NCBI GenBank assembly: GCA_945897075.1
Contig: CAMDEX010000034.1
Span: 1 to 34,513, forward strand
Length of the DNA: 34,513 bases
DNA from: Litorilinea aerophila
GTDB taxonomy: Bacteria; Chloroflexota; Anaerolineae; Caldilineales; Caldilineaceae
Direction: 5' to 3'
Each line of letters starts with the position of its first letter. Within the stretch, counting starts at the first letter, position 1. Shown here in pieces: positions 7,204 through 13,829 of the stretch. The position numbers and the translations under genes are program-made. The notes under the pieces were generated by a model, which searched no databases, was not told the origin of the DNA, and saw nothing but the letters and a program-made list of their open reading frames with translations.

Positions 7204-9298
7204 ATCTCTCCACCCACAAATTGCCCCAGCCGTCCATCCTGGCACCCCAGCCAGGCGGGATGACTGTCGTCGTGTCGAATTGGTAGACGACGGCGGGGCC
7301 GGGAAAACGGTTGCCGGGGGCGAGACGGCTGCGGTCATACGTTGCAGTGGCGGTGGGCGCGTCGGCCTGAAACCAGACGAGTTTTTCGCCCAGAAAGGCC
7401 GGGGAAGCATCCGCCACGCCCAGTGGCCGCCGCTGGACTTCCGGCTGCGCGCCCGGCGCACTGCCGCGCAGCCGCAAAGTGACCACTTCCACCGGCTCGT
7501 CGCGGCGGGCATAGCCGTAGCGCTGCTCGTGTAAAATGTGGAACCCGGCCACGGCTTCCGCCAGCCCGACATGGCTGACGGGCGTCGCCAGGGGGACGGT
7601 GAGTTCGTAGCTCTGTCCCCGGTAGCGCAGATCCAGCGCGGCGTCCAGCCGGGGATCGGCCACCCCTTCCCCAGCCAGCACAGCCCGGCTCTCCGCGGCC
7701 AGCCGGGCAAAGTGGCCGGCGAGGAAGCCGATCTCCGCCTGTAGCGCCCCAGCCTCGCGCAAAATGGCCTGGGCGTTTTCGTGTACCACATCGGCCATCA
7801 GCAGCCCCAGCGCGCTGAGTACGCCGGGGCTGGGTGGGATGAGGATGCGCTGCACGCCCAACGCCGCGGCCAGATCGCAGGCGTGCAGAGGCCCCGCGCC
7901 GCCAAAGGGGACGAGTACGAAGCCGCGCGGGTCGTGCCCCCGTTCCACCGAGACCCGGCGCAGCGCGCGTTCCATTGTGGCGTTGGCAATGCGGATGACG
8001 CCCAAAGCGGCTGCCTGCGCTGAATAACCGCCCAACGCTTCGCCCAGGCGGGTGAGCGCGCCCAGCGCGGCCTCTGCATCCAGCGCCACCGCACCCGTGC
8101 CGCCCAGAAAGTTGCCGCCGTCCAGCCGCCCCAACACCAGATTGGCGTCGGTGACAGTCGGTTGCACGCCGCCCCGTCCGTAGCAGACCGGGCCAGGCAG
8201 CGCGCCCGCGCTCTGCGGGCCGACACGCATCCCGCCCCCCGCATCCACAAAGGCCAGACTGCCGCCCCCCGCGCCCACAGTGTGGATGTCAATGACGGGC
8301 AGACGCAGGGGCAGCCCGGCAATTTCACTCTCCCCGCTGCGCGGAATCTGGCCGGGGCAGAGCGCCACATCGGTGCTGGTGCCGCCCATATCGAAGCTGA
8401 TGATGGCGGGCCGTTCGCTTTCCAGCGCCTGGGCTGCCACGGCGAATGCGCCAACAACCCCGCCCGCTGGCCCGCTGAGGACGAGGCGCGCCGGTTCCGC
8501 GCTGGCCTGTTCAACCCCAATCGCGCCGCCGTTGGATTGCATCACCCGCACGGGTACGCCGTCCAGGGCTGCGGAAAGACGGCGCAAATAGCGGTCAGCC
8601 AGGGGTTGCAGATAGGCGTTGATGACTGTCGTGGCCGTGCGCTCGTACTCCCGGTATTCGGGCAGGAGGTGGCTGCTGATAGAAAGGAGGGCGTCGGGCA
8701 GGTAGCGGCGCAGAATGGCCGCGGCCTGTTCTTCGTGGGCCGGGTTGCGGTAGGAGAAGAGGAAGACGACGGCGACGCTCTCCGGCTGGGTCGCGGCCAT
8801 CTGGCGGGCTACTGCTTCGAGCGCGGCTTCGTCCAGGCGCGTGAGGATATTGCCGTCTACGTCCAGCCGCTCCACCGCCTCGAAACGCAACTCAGCCGGC
8901 ACCAGTTGGGGCGGGCGCTGCTGGTGCAGGGCGTAGAGATGGGGGCGGTTCTGGCGGCCAATTTCGATCACATCGGCAAAGCCGGCGCTGGTGAGGAGAG
9001 CGGTGGCCGCCCCTTTGCGTTCGAGGAGAGCATTGGTGGCGGCGGTAGTGCCGTGGACAACCAGACCCCCAGCCCAAGCACCCCCACCCCCACTGTGGGG
9101 GAGGGGGGAAGGGGCTTTTGCAAGTTCAGGGAAGTTCAAAAGTTCTGACAGTCCGGTCACAATGCCCCGGCTCTGGTCGTCCGGCGTGGTGGGGGATTTG
9201 TGGATGCGTATCTGCCCGTTTTCCAGCAGGACAAAATCGGTGAATGTGCCGCCGACGTCAATGCCGATCAGTTTCACAAGTTGTTGATCCCTACGCAT
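7202..9298 (-). CDS. Hydantoinase A/oxoprolinase family protein
   Basis: A 698-residue HyuA-type ATP-binding subunit that partners HyuB in ring hydrolysis of 5-oxoproline, hydantoin or a related compound. Motifs are IGIDVGGTFTDFVLLENG (11-28, phosphate loop of the actin/Hsp70-like fold), VHGTTAATNALLERKGA (81-97), ISFDMGGTSTDVALCPG and a C-terminal PFGGAGPLHACDLA. Start: ATG 9298 has AGGA about 9 nt upstream. A GTG at 9277, with AGGGA 10 nt upstream, is an equally plausible start close to the conserved core. Residues ~61-78 (APSPLPHSGGGG...) are a low-complexity insertion encoded by a palindromic CCCCCAC/GTGGGGG run resembling the dispersed repeat at 10651 and 11383. hyuB lies downstream but is separated by a repeat-flanked gene. 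Confidence 0.92.
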   Translation of the reverse strand: MRRDQQLVKLIGIDVGGTFTDFVLLENGQIRIHKSPTTPDDQSRGIVTGLSELLNFPELAKAPSPLPHSGGGGAWAGGLVVHGTTAATNALLERKGAATALLTSAGFADVIEIGRQNRPHLYALHQQRPPQLVPAELRFEAVERLDVDGNILTRLDEAALEAVARQMAATQPESVAVVFLFSYRNPAHEEQAAAILRRYLPDALLSISSHLLPEYREYERTATTVINAYLQPLADRYLRRLSAALDGVPVRVMQSNGGAIGVEQASAEPARLVLSGPAGGVVGAFAVAAQALESERPAIISFDMGGTSTDVALCPGQIPRSGESEIAGLPLRLPVIDIHTVGAGGGSLAFVDAGGGMRVGPQSAGALPGPVCYGRGGVQPTVTDANLVLGRLDGGNFLGGTGAVALDAEAALGALTRLGEALGGYSAQAAALGVIRIANATMERALRRVSVERGHDPRGFVLVPFGGAGPLHACDLAAALGVQRILIPPSPGVLSALGLLMADVVHENAQAILREAGALQAEIGFLAGHFARLAAESRAVLAGEGVADPRLDAALDLRYRGQSYELTVPLATPVSHVGLAEAVAGFHILHEQRYGYARRDEPVEVVTLRLRGSAPGAQPEVQRRPLGVADASPAFLGEKLVWFQADAPTATATYDRSRLAPGNRFPGPAVVYQFDTTTVIPPGWGARMDGWGNLWVER

Positions 9299-9311
9299 TT
9301 TGGTTATTCCT

Positions 9312-9378
9312 GGTAACTACCTGGCCAGGCTGGCGACTCCCCGGCACTTTTTATCCAAACGGGTCAAAGGTAGTTACC
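9312..9378. repeat. Inverted repeat element with 10-bp arms between SRPBCC and hyuA genes
   Basis: GGTAACTACC (9312-9321) and GGTAGTTACC (9369-9378) are exact reverse complements separated by 47 bp. The right arm contains the stop codon of the SRPBCC gene (9374-9376). There is no T-run, so it is not a canonical intrinsic terminator. It may be a small mobile palindromic element or a regulatory site. Confidence 0.7.
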
Positions 9379-9856
9379 CCGCTTTGACCAGGGCGACAAG
9401 CTGGTCGAGACATTTCCCCCAACCGGCATGAAAGCCCATCTCCTCGTGGGTCTTGCGTCCTGCCTCGTCTCTGTGCATGGCCCGCGCCGTGTATTTCGTA
9501 CCGCTGCCGTGGGCCGCAAAGGTGATGACCGCTGTGAAAAATCCGTTCTCTACAGGCCGAAAGCCGGGACCCAGCGCGTCGGTGAAAACGATCTTTTCGT
9601 TCTCGATCAGCTCCAGATAACAGCCCATGTTGGGAAACTCCTCTCCCTCCGGGGAACGCATGACAGTGCGGCACATCCCACCCGGACGCAGATCGAGTTC
9701 ACACTCCGAGACAGTCCAGGGCGCAGGCGCGAACCATTTTTTGAGATGTTCGGGCTGGGTCCACGCCGCCCAGACCAGTTCACGGGGAACATCAATCACG
9801 CGTTCCAGGACGAGATCGGTTTGGGGGTTGAATTGGTCGTACTCTGCTCGGTTCAT
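9374..9856 (-). CDS. SRPBCC/AHSA1-type (START-like) domain protein
   Basis: A 160-residue protein of the Bet v1-like SRPBCC superfamily, AHSA1 branch. The family N-terminus [35 protein letters not shown] and the C-terminal [18 protein letters not shown] are clear. The fold makes a deep hydrophobic pocket; the ligand is unknown. Its ATG overlaps the stop of the upstream ArsR gene (ATGA, 9853-9856), so translation is coupled. ArsR-SRPBCC pairs of this kind are common and usually behave as a small autoregulated operon. Confidence 0.93.
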   Translation of the reverse strand: MNRAEYDQFNPQTDLVLERVIDVPRELVWAAWTQPEHLKKWFAPAPWTVSECELDLRPGGMCRTVMRSPEGEEFPNMGCYLELIENEKIVFTDALGPGFRPVENGFFTAVITFAAHGSGTKYTARAMHRDEAGRKTHEEMGFHAGWGKCLDQLVALVKAG

Positions 9857-10197
9857 TCTTCTCTCTCCTTGTTGCTCAGGTTGATTAAATAATCGTCAAG
9901 CTGGTCGAGGCGTCGCTCCCACAGCGTGCGTTGCTCCGCCAGCCAGCGTTCCGTCATCGCCAGCGCCTGGGGTTCGATCTGGCAGGTGCGCACCCGCCCC
10001 ACTTTGTGGGAACGCAGCAGGCCGCTCTCTTCCAGCACTTTCAGATGTTGCAGGAAGGAGGGCAGCGCCATCGCAAAAGGCCGCGCCAATTCGCCTACCG
10101 ACGCCGGCCCAGTCGAGAGGCGTTCCATCACCGAGCGCCGGGTGGGGTCGGCCAGGGCGTGAAAAATTTTGTCCAGAGGGTGCGCTTGGTTAGGCAT
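9853..10197 (-). CDS. ArsR-family winged-helix transcriptional regulator
   Basis: A 114-residue regulator with the ArsR HTH pattern: [40 protein letters not shown] (recognition helix) and [20 protein letters not shown] (wing). The metal-binding ELCVCDL-type cysteines are absent, as in the SdpR/AHSA1-linked subgroup, so the signal is probably not a metal. The start at 10197 lies right behind a consensus promoter with essentially no leader and no Shine-Dalgarno. It is translationally coupled to the SRPBCC gene and is likely to repress its own promoter. Confidence 0.94.
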   Translation of the reverse strand: MPNQAHPLDKIFHALADPTRRSVMERLSTGPASVGELARPFAMALPSFLQHLKVLEESGLLRSHKVGRVRTCQIEPQALAMTERWLAEQRTLWERRLDQLDDYLINLSNKEREE

Positions 10198-10204
10198 GTG
10201 GCTA

Positions 10205-10233
10205 ACTATAGCACAAGGAAATAGCTATGTCAA
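10205..10233 (-). promoter_or_regulatory. Consensus sigma-70 promoter, predicted leaderless, for the ArsR operon
   Basis: Read on the minus strand: TTGACA (10228-10233), a 17-nt spacer, TATAGT (10205-10210). The start point falls at about 10198, one base before the ATG at 10197. The spacer region contains the palindrome ATAGCTAT, and the -10 overlaps CTATAG; both are candidate operator halves for the ArsR protein. Confidence 0.85.
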
Positions 10234-10328
10234 TACCTAACTGTTGCGGGTTGCGGATTACGAGTTATGAGTTGCGGGCAAATAGTGCCATTTTAGTCCA
10301 AAAAGAGCCACCCCCGGCGCATGACGCT

Positions 10329-10397
10329 GGGGGTGGAAGGTGGAAGGTGGAAGGTGGAAGGTGGAAGGTGGCAGGTGGAAGGTGGAAAGTGGGAACG
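10329..10397. repeat. Heptanucleotide array (GGTGGAA class)
   Basis: About nine units of GGTGGAA with variants GGTGGCA and AGTGGGA, uninterrupted and in intergenic DNA. This class reappears at 12340-12400 (in coding DNA), 13782-13829, 15244-15305 and 17416-17510. Confidence 0.92.
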
Positions 10398-10510
10398 GCA
10401 GGGAGGAGTAGAGAAACGACTTAAGCGGGAGTAAGCTCGGCCAGTGTATTCATCTCTGGTATCCGAAAGGCTAGGACGATTTGATTGCGGAGTATGCCGG
10501 CGTCAAGTGG

Positions 10511-10563
10511 CTCGTTCCCATCGCTCCCGCGTGGGAACGGCTGTGCGACGCTCTGCGTCAGGG
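10511..10563. repeat. 53-bp dispersed repeat, copy 1
   Basis: Starts CTCGTTCCCA and ends CTGCGTCAGGG. The reverse complement of 13712-13764 matches at 51 of 53 positions. It contains the palindromes GACGCTCTGCGTC-like and TTCCCA...TGGGAA. The two copies are inverted relative to each other and enclose the toxin-antitoxin and CHAT-FGE genes. Confidence 0.9.
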
Positions 10564-10588
10564 TTGCCGGTCGGTGGGGCGACAGTCT

Positions 10589-10633
10589 GGACGCTGAGCG
10601 TCCGGGGAAGTGCCCACGCAGGAGCGTGGGCAC
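10589..10633. repeat. Two adjacent perfect hairpins
   Basis: GGACGCTGAGCGTCC (10589-10603) is an exact odd palindrome. GTGCCCACGC-AGGA-GCGTGGGCAC (10610-10633) is a 10-bp stem with a 4-nt loop. They look like REP-type extragenic palindromes. No T-run follows. Confidence 0.8.
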
Positions 10634-10650
10634 GAGAGAACCCCACCCAC

Positions 10651-10697
10651 CCGCCAATCAGTCCCTCCCCCGCTGCGGGGGAGGTTAGGTGGGGGTT
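10651..10697. repeat. 47-bp direct repeat, copy A (CCCTCCCCCGC palindrome class)
   Basis: Begins CCGCCAATCA and contains CTCCCCCGC-TGCGGGGGAG and then GTTAGGTGGGGG. It matches 11383-11429 at 46 of 47 positions in the same orientation. The copies lie on either side of the RelE-type toxin-antitoxin pair. Confidence 0.9.
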
Positions 10698-10704
10698 TTG
10701 TAGT

Positions 10705-10986
10705 TCAATTCAATCCCAACCGCTTCTTTACATCGGCCAGCGGGATTCGTTTTCCATTGGAGCGCCGCTCGGCCAGAAAGCGCAGCAATACCTGATTTTC
10801 CCCGGTGACCTGTACTTCCTGGGCAAAGTCGTCGCTGTCGCCGACGGGAAAGCCGGTCCAGCCATCGAGAGACATCAGGACAAACTGTTGCCCATCAGCG
10901 GTCTGTAGAATCAAATCGTCCTGACGCACATCGTTAAGCAGGTCAAACAGAAACTTTTCTTGTGTTGGTACTGTAATAACTCTCAT
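10705..10986 (-). CDS. Antitoxin-like protein of a RelE/ParE-type module
   Basis: A 93-residue acidic protein. Residues 8-45 (EKFLFDLLNDVRQDDLILQT, then ADGQQFVLMSLDGW) resemble Phd/YefM-like or related small antitoxins that carry 'dd.ilr..dG..fvl...d'. The C-terminal half (ENQVLLRFLAERRSNGKRIP, then LADVKKRLGL) would be the toxin-wrapping tail. It has no helix-turn-helix, so autoregulation is uncertain. Its ATG overlaps the toxin stop (ATGA, 10983-10986), so the toxin comes first and the antitoxin second, the reverse of most RelBE operons. It is named by context and pattern only. Confidence 0.8.
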   Translation of the reverse strand: MRVITVPTQEKFLFDLLNDVRQDDLILQTADGQQFVLMSLDGWTGFPVGDSDDFAQEVQVTGENQVLLRFLAERRSNGKRIPLADVKKRLGLN

Positions 10987-11276
10987 AGATCCCTCCGTTT
11001 GCCACGCACGTACAACTGGTTGCCAATCTTAAGCCCGATGACCTCAATGCTGACAATCTGTACTGTTGTCTCGACGTTATAGAAGACCCGATACCTCTCG
11101 ATACGCAGTTCCCATTCGGCCACATCATTGGGACGCATCCGAAAACGATTGTGTGTCTCCATCATCGGCTCATACGTGAGTTGGGCTTCGATACTTGCGA
11201 CGATTTTCTGTTGCTCGAATTTTCGGAATGCTTCCAAGTCATCGAGCGCTTCTGAAGAGAATTCGATCTCGTACAT
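10983..11276 (-). CDS. RelE/ParE-family toxin-like protein
   Basis: A 97-residue protein with the RelE-like fold pattern: MYEIEFSSEALDDLEAFRKF (strand then helix), SIEAQLTYEP, RFRMRPNDVAEWELRIERYR and VFYNVE with a final strand VQIVSIEVIGLK. The R..YR.fY core is typical of the family. RelE members cleave mRNA in the ribosome and ParE members poison gyrase; which applies is not decided here. It is the first gene of a two-gene module, behind an extended -10 promoter. Confidence 0.9.
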   Translation of the reverse strand: MYEIEFSSEALDDLEAFRKFEQQKIVASIEAQLTYEPMMETHNRFRMRPNDVAEWELRIERYRVFYNVETTVQIVSIEVIGLKIGNQLYVRGKRRDL

Positions 11277-11317
11277 TGTTTTCCCGTGTATCTGTGAAGA
11301 TGAATTCTTCTATCAAG

Positions 11318-11326
11318 AGTATAGCA
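11318..11326 (-). promoter_or_regulatory. Extended -10 promoter for the toxin-antitoxin operon
   Basis: Minus-strand TGC-TATACT: the -10 is at 11318-11323 and the TG extension at 11325-11326. No good -35 is found 17 nt upstream. The leader to the ATG at 11276 would be about 35 nt, with a weak GGGA before the start. Confidence 0.6.
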
Positions 11327-11382
11327 CAAAATTCAGGCGACGCTCTTTCGCCAAATTATACGGTACACCCAACAAACTCAGC

Positions 11383-11429
11383 CCGCCAATCAATCCCTCC
11401 CCCGCTGCGGGGGAGGTTAGGTGGGGGTT
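11383..11429. repeat. 47-bp direct repeat, copy B
   Basis: The same sequence as 10651-10697 with one mismatch (A for G at position 11), in the same orientation. Recombination between the copies would remove the toxin-antitoxin genes. Confidence 0.9.
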
Positions 11430-11463
11430 CTTCAAAAAATTGATCGCCTGACGGCGATACACG

Positions 11464-11515
11464 CTGGGGGCTATGCCCCCAGACCCCCGCCCGGTGCTGC
11501 TGCGCAGCAGCCGGG
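11464..11515. other. Two strong GC-rich hairpins downstream of the CHAT-FGE gene
   Basis: CTGGGGGC-TAT-GCCCCCAG (11464-11482) is an 8-bp stem with a 3-nt loop. GCTGCTGCGCAGCAGC (11496-11511) is a perfect 16-bp palindrome with further CCGG flanks. They lie 60-110 bp beyond the stop codon of the CHAT-FGE gene. Hairpins just past the variable repeat are a known cis requirement of several diversity-generating retroelements. They could equally be transcription-ending or REP-like structures; no T-run is present. Confidence 0.7.
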
Positions 11516-11571
11516 CAAAGCACAGAGTGCCATCGTTTTTCAGAGTCCAGAGAAGACCAGAGTCCATCGGT

Positions 11572-13548
11572 TCAACTGCCGGGGGAAAGGAGGCGAAACC
11601 CGAGGTCCCTGACCCTGTAGTCAGGGTTGTACCTGTACCGATAGGCGCAACGCACGTTGTTACGGTAGTAGGGGAACGACCCCCCACGCAACACACGACG
11701 GTCATTCTCCTTACGGTTCAAATTTTCTCTCCAGTCCTCCAGTTTATACGGATAACTCCCCCAAGCACTTCGCGTCCATTCCCATACATTCCCCGCCATA
11801 TCCAACACCCCGTATGGACTGGCCCCCGCGGGATACGCGCCGACCGGCGTCGTGTCGCCCACATTGTTGTCGAAATTGCAATGGCTCTTGTCCGGCGGCT
11901 GGTTGCCCCAGGGCCAGATGCGCCCATCCGTTCCCCGCGCCGCCTTCTCCCATTCAGCCTCGCTGGGCAGTTGAGCGCCTGCCCAAGCGCAGAAGGCGAT
12001 GGCATCGTGCCAGGAGACATTGACAACCGGATGCTCTTGCTTGCCGTCAGGAATCCGCCCGCCTTTCCAGTGTTCAGGAGTCTTGTACTTCGTGGCCTGC
12101 ACAAAGCGTAAATATTGGGCGTTCGTCACCGGCACGCGGGCAATCCGATATTCCGGCAGATAGAGCGTGTGCTGCGGCATTTCGTCGTCGGAAGCCATCG
12201 AATCCTTTTTCTTATCACTGCCCATCGTAAACTCCCCGGCGGGGATCGTCACCCAATCGAAATCAATAGGAGATTTGCGAACGGGGACTGGAGATTGGGG
12301 TGTGGGAGCTACAGCAGGCGTTTTTACCGGCGCAGTCGCTTCTCCACCTGCCACCTGCGACCTGCCACCTGCCGCCTTTGCCTTTTGCTGTTCTTCCTCT
12401 TCTCTGCGCCTTTGCGCCTCTGCAGGAGAACTCTCCCACTCAAATAGCCGTCCATCCGTGGCCCGCATATACAGCACCGGCGTGCCCCACTCTACCGAAT
12501 TGGGACGGGCGAAACTGAGAGATCGTCGGGCTTCGGTCACGGCAGCGTCCACCGGTAAGCCGTCGGCCAGGGCTTCGTAGAAGGAGCGGCTGAATTCCAG
12601 CGCGGCTGCGTCGCTGATCTCGTATTGCATCGCCAGCACCGCGGGCACGCTGCGCCGGGCCAGGGCAGCGGCCGTGCTGGAGAAGATGTCTAGCTGCCCC
12701 GCCTTTGCGCCGTCGCAGGCATTGAGCAGGGCCAGACGCAGGGATTGCTTATCCAACAGCCGGGCCAACTGACCGGCGTAGATACGCTCGGCCTCGCCCC
12801 GTTCGTCGGCAAAAGCCAAAAAGCCCTCGTCCCGGCTTTTATCAAATCCGCCGTGGCCGATAAAATGGAAGATATGCCAGTCGGAACGGCGCATCTCCCG
12901 CTGCAAAACGCGCCAGCTTCCCCCGTCCAGCCAGGTCAGTTCCAACAATCCCTGTGCTTGCAGAACAGCGAGCGCCTGCTCCAACTGCTTCTGCTCCGTC
13001 GCCACGTCCAGCGCTTCGTAGCTGCGCGGACTGGCCACCATCCCCAGAATGCGCAGGGGCGGCGTCACCATCAACGGTCGGAGCGGCTGGGCCACGGGCA
13101 GATAGCGCACCAGCGGGGTGTCGCTGGCCAGGCAGAGGTAATCGTCGTTGCGCGGGTCGTGCAGGAATTCCCAGGGCAACGCGGCCAGTTCCGCCGCGTC
13201 CATACGCAGTTTCAGGCGCAGACCGTGCCCGCCGCGTTCGGCTTCGCGCCGGCTCTCGTAGAAGAGGGCGCGCACCTCCCCGACCAGCAGAAAGTCGAAG
13301 AAGGCGCTACCCAACGCCTTGACCGACGTTTCTTCTTTCGTCAACGCTTTGCGCCGGGGTCCACCACTGGAACGGAGCAGGGCGATCTCCAAATCCTTCA
13401 GCCGGAGTTCCAATTGGGATTCACTGAACGGAAAAGCGACCGACTCTTTCGCCACACCCATTGGCGAACGCACGACCGTCACTGTATAGCCATAACCGTT
13501 GAGAACTGACTCAATGCTCAGTTCGAAGTCAAGATAGTCGTGCGCCAT
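11572..13548 (-). CDS. CHAT protease domain fused to FGE-sulfatase (C-type-lectin-like) domain
   Basis: A 658-residue fusion. Residues ~1-365 form a CHAT (caspase-HetF-associated) peptidase: LAALPWEFLHDP, TPLVRYLPVAQPL, then the catalytic His H232 (FHFIGHGGF) and Cys C278 (LALLNACDGA). Residues ~370-428 are a charged, repeat-encoded linker. Residues ~430-658 are a formylglycine-generating-enzyme-like domain: DWVTIPAGEFTMGSD, PVTNAQYLRFV, HPVVNVSWHDAIAFCAWAG, LPSEAEWEKAARG, GVLDMAGNVWEWT, RRVLRGGSF, GFRL. In such proteins this domain is usually a C-type-lectin-fold binder, not an enzyme. The start at 13548 (MAHDYLDFEL) has GGAAGG 6 nt upstream; the frame is open further into a repeat. The last ~30 residues resemble a DGR variable region. 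A sensor-protease role in biological conflict or signalling is inference. Confidence 0.93.
   Translation of the reverse strand: MAHDYLDFELSIESVLNGYGYTVTVVRSPMGVAKESVAFPFSESQLELRLKDLEIALLRSSGGPRRKALTKEETSVKALGSAFFDFLLVGEVRALFYESRREAERGGHGLRLKLRMDAAELAALPWEFLHDPRNDDYLCLASDTPLVRYLPVAQPLRPLMVTPPLRILGMVASPRSYEALDVATEQKQLEQALAVLQAQGLLELTWLDGGSWRVLQREMRRSDWHIFHFIGHGGFDKSRDEGFLAFADERGEAERIYAGQLARLLDKQSLRLALLNACDGAKAGQLDIFSSTAAALARRSVPAVLAMQYEISDAAALEFSRSFYEALADGLPVDAAVTEARRSLSFARPNSVEWGTPVLYMRATDGRLFEWESSPAEAQRRREEEEQQKAKAAGGRSQVAGGEATAPVKTPAVAPTPQSPVPVRKSPIDFDWVTIPAGEFTMGSDKKKDSMASDDEMPQHTLYLPEYRIARVPVTNAQYLRFVQATKYKTPEHWKGGRIPDGKQEHPVVNVSWHDAIAFCAWAGAQLPSEAEWEKAARGTDGRIWPWGNQPPDKSHCNFDNNVGDTTPVGAYPAGASPYGVLDMAGNVWEWTRSAWGSYPYKLEDWRENLNRKENDRRVLRGGSFPYYRNNVRCAYRYRYNPDYRVRDLGFRLLSPGS
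11593..11676 (-). other. Candidate DGR variable repeat (VR) at the 3' end of the CHAT-FGE gene
   Basis: Within the segment encoding SFPYYRNNVRCAYRYRYNPD and YRVRDLGFR, candidate variable codons are TTC, CCC, TAC, TAC, AAC, AAC, TAC, TAC, AAC, TAC, GTC and GAC. All end in C, with variation at the first two bases, which is what adenine-directed mutagenesis of AAC template codons yields. Invariant residues R, CAYR, NP/D and GFR stay fixed, as at the end of known FGE-type DGR targets. No template repeat or reverse transcriptase is present in this window. Confidence 0.6.
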
Positions 13549-13634
13549 TGGGAACCTTCCTGCGCCTGAAGCCGATGCAATCGGGATGAGGGGCAGCTTT
13601 GCTAATCCTTTATCTGAAGTTAACTTTTCCGTGT

Positions 13635-13663
13635 AGTATACTCGCCGTTTGTGCGCAACGCAA
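13635..13663 (-). promoter_or_regulatory. Promoter with inverted-repeat operator for the CHAT-FGE gene
   Basis: Minus strand: the -10 is TATACT (13635-13640), the spacer 17 nt and the -35 TTGCGT (13658-13663, weak). The inverted repeat CCGTTTG (13645-13651)/CAAACGG (13661-13667) lies over the spacer and -35, where a regulator would block polymerase. The transcript leader would be about 80 nt. Confidence 0.55.
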
Positions 13664-13711
13664 ACGGAAATTACAGCCCACTGCTTCTCTTGTGGCAATG
13701 CTGATTGGCCG

Positions 13712-13764
13712 CCCTGACGCAGAGCGTCGCAGAGCCGTTCCCACGCGGGAGCGCTGGGAACGAG
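13712..13764. repeat. 53-bp dispersed repeat, copy 2 (inverted relative to 10511)
   Basis: Begins CCCTGACGCAGAGCGTC and ends GGGAACGAG. It is the reverse complement of copy 1 with two mismatches. With copy 1 it bounds a 3.2-kb segment carrying the toxin-antitoxin and CHAT-FGE genes. Confidence 0.9.
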
Positions 13765-13781
13765 GAACGAGGAAAACGCAC

Positions 13782-13829
13782 CTGCCACTTTCCACCTGCA
13801 ACTTTCCACTTTCCACCCGCCACCACCCG
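13782..13829. repeat. Heptanucleotide array (TTTCCAC class) next to a stop codon
   Basis: Units such as CTTTCCA, CCTGCAA, CTTTCCA, CTTTCCA, CCCGCCA. It ends on the stop codon of the SHMT-like gene at 13830. It is the reverse complement class of the GGTGGAA array at 10329. Confidence 0.85.

Larger units (their letters stand above)
10234..10704. other. Gene-free, repeat-rich intergenic region
   Basis: No convincing gene. It holds a GGTGGAA heptamer array (10329-10395), one copy of a 53-bp dispersed repeat, two strong hairpins and one copy of a 47-bp direct repeat, all listed separately. A minus-strand frame (10421-10657) runs through the repeats. Its last ~24 residues (ILRNQIVLAFRIPEMNTLAE) come from non-repeat DNA and might be a decayed gene end, but I cannot identify it. 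Confidence 0.7.

Noticed and set aside
10421-10657. 78-codon minus-strand frame
   Set aside because: Most of it is encoded by dispersed repeats; the non-repeat tail is too short to identify.
11313-11570. Reverse transcriptase or DGR template repeat next to the candidate VR
   Set aside because: Neither an RT frame with a YxDD motif nor an adenine-rich second copy of the VR could be found here or elsewhere in the window.
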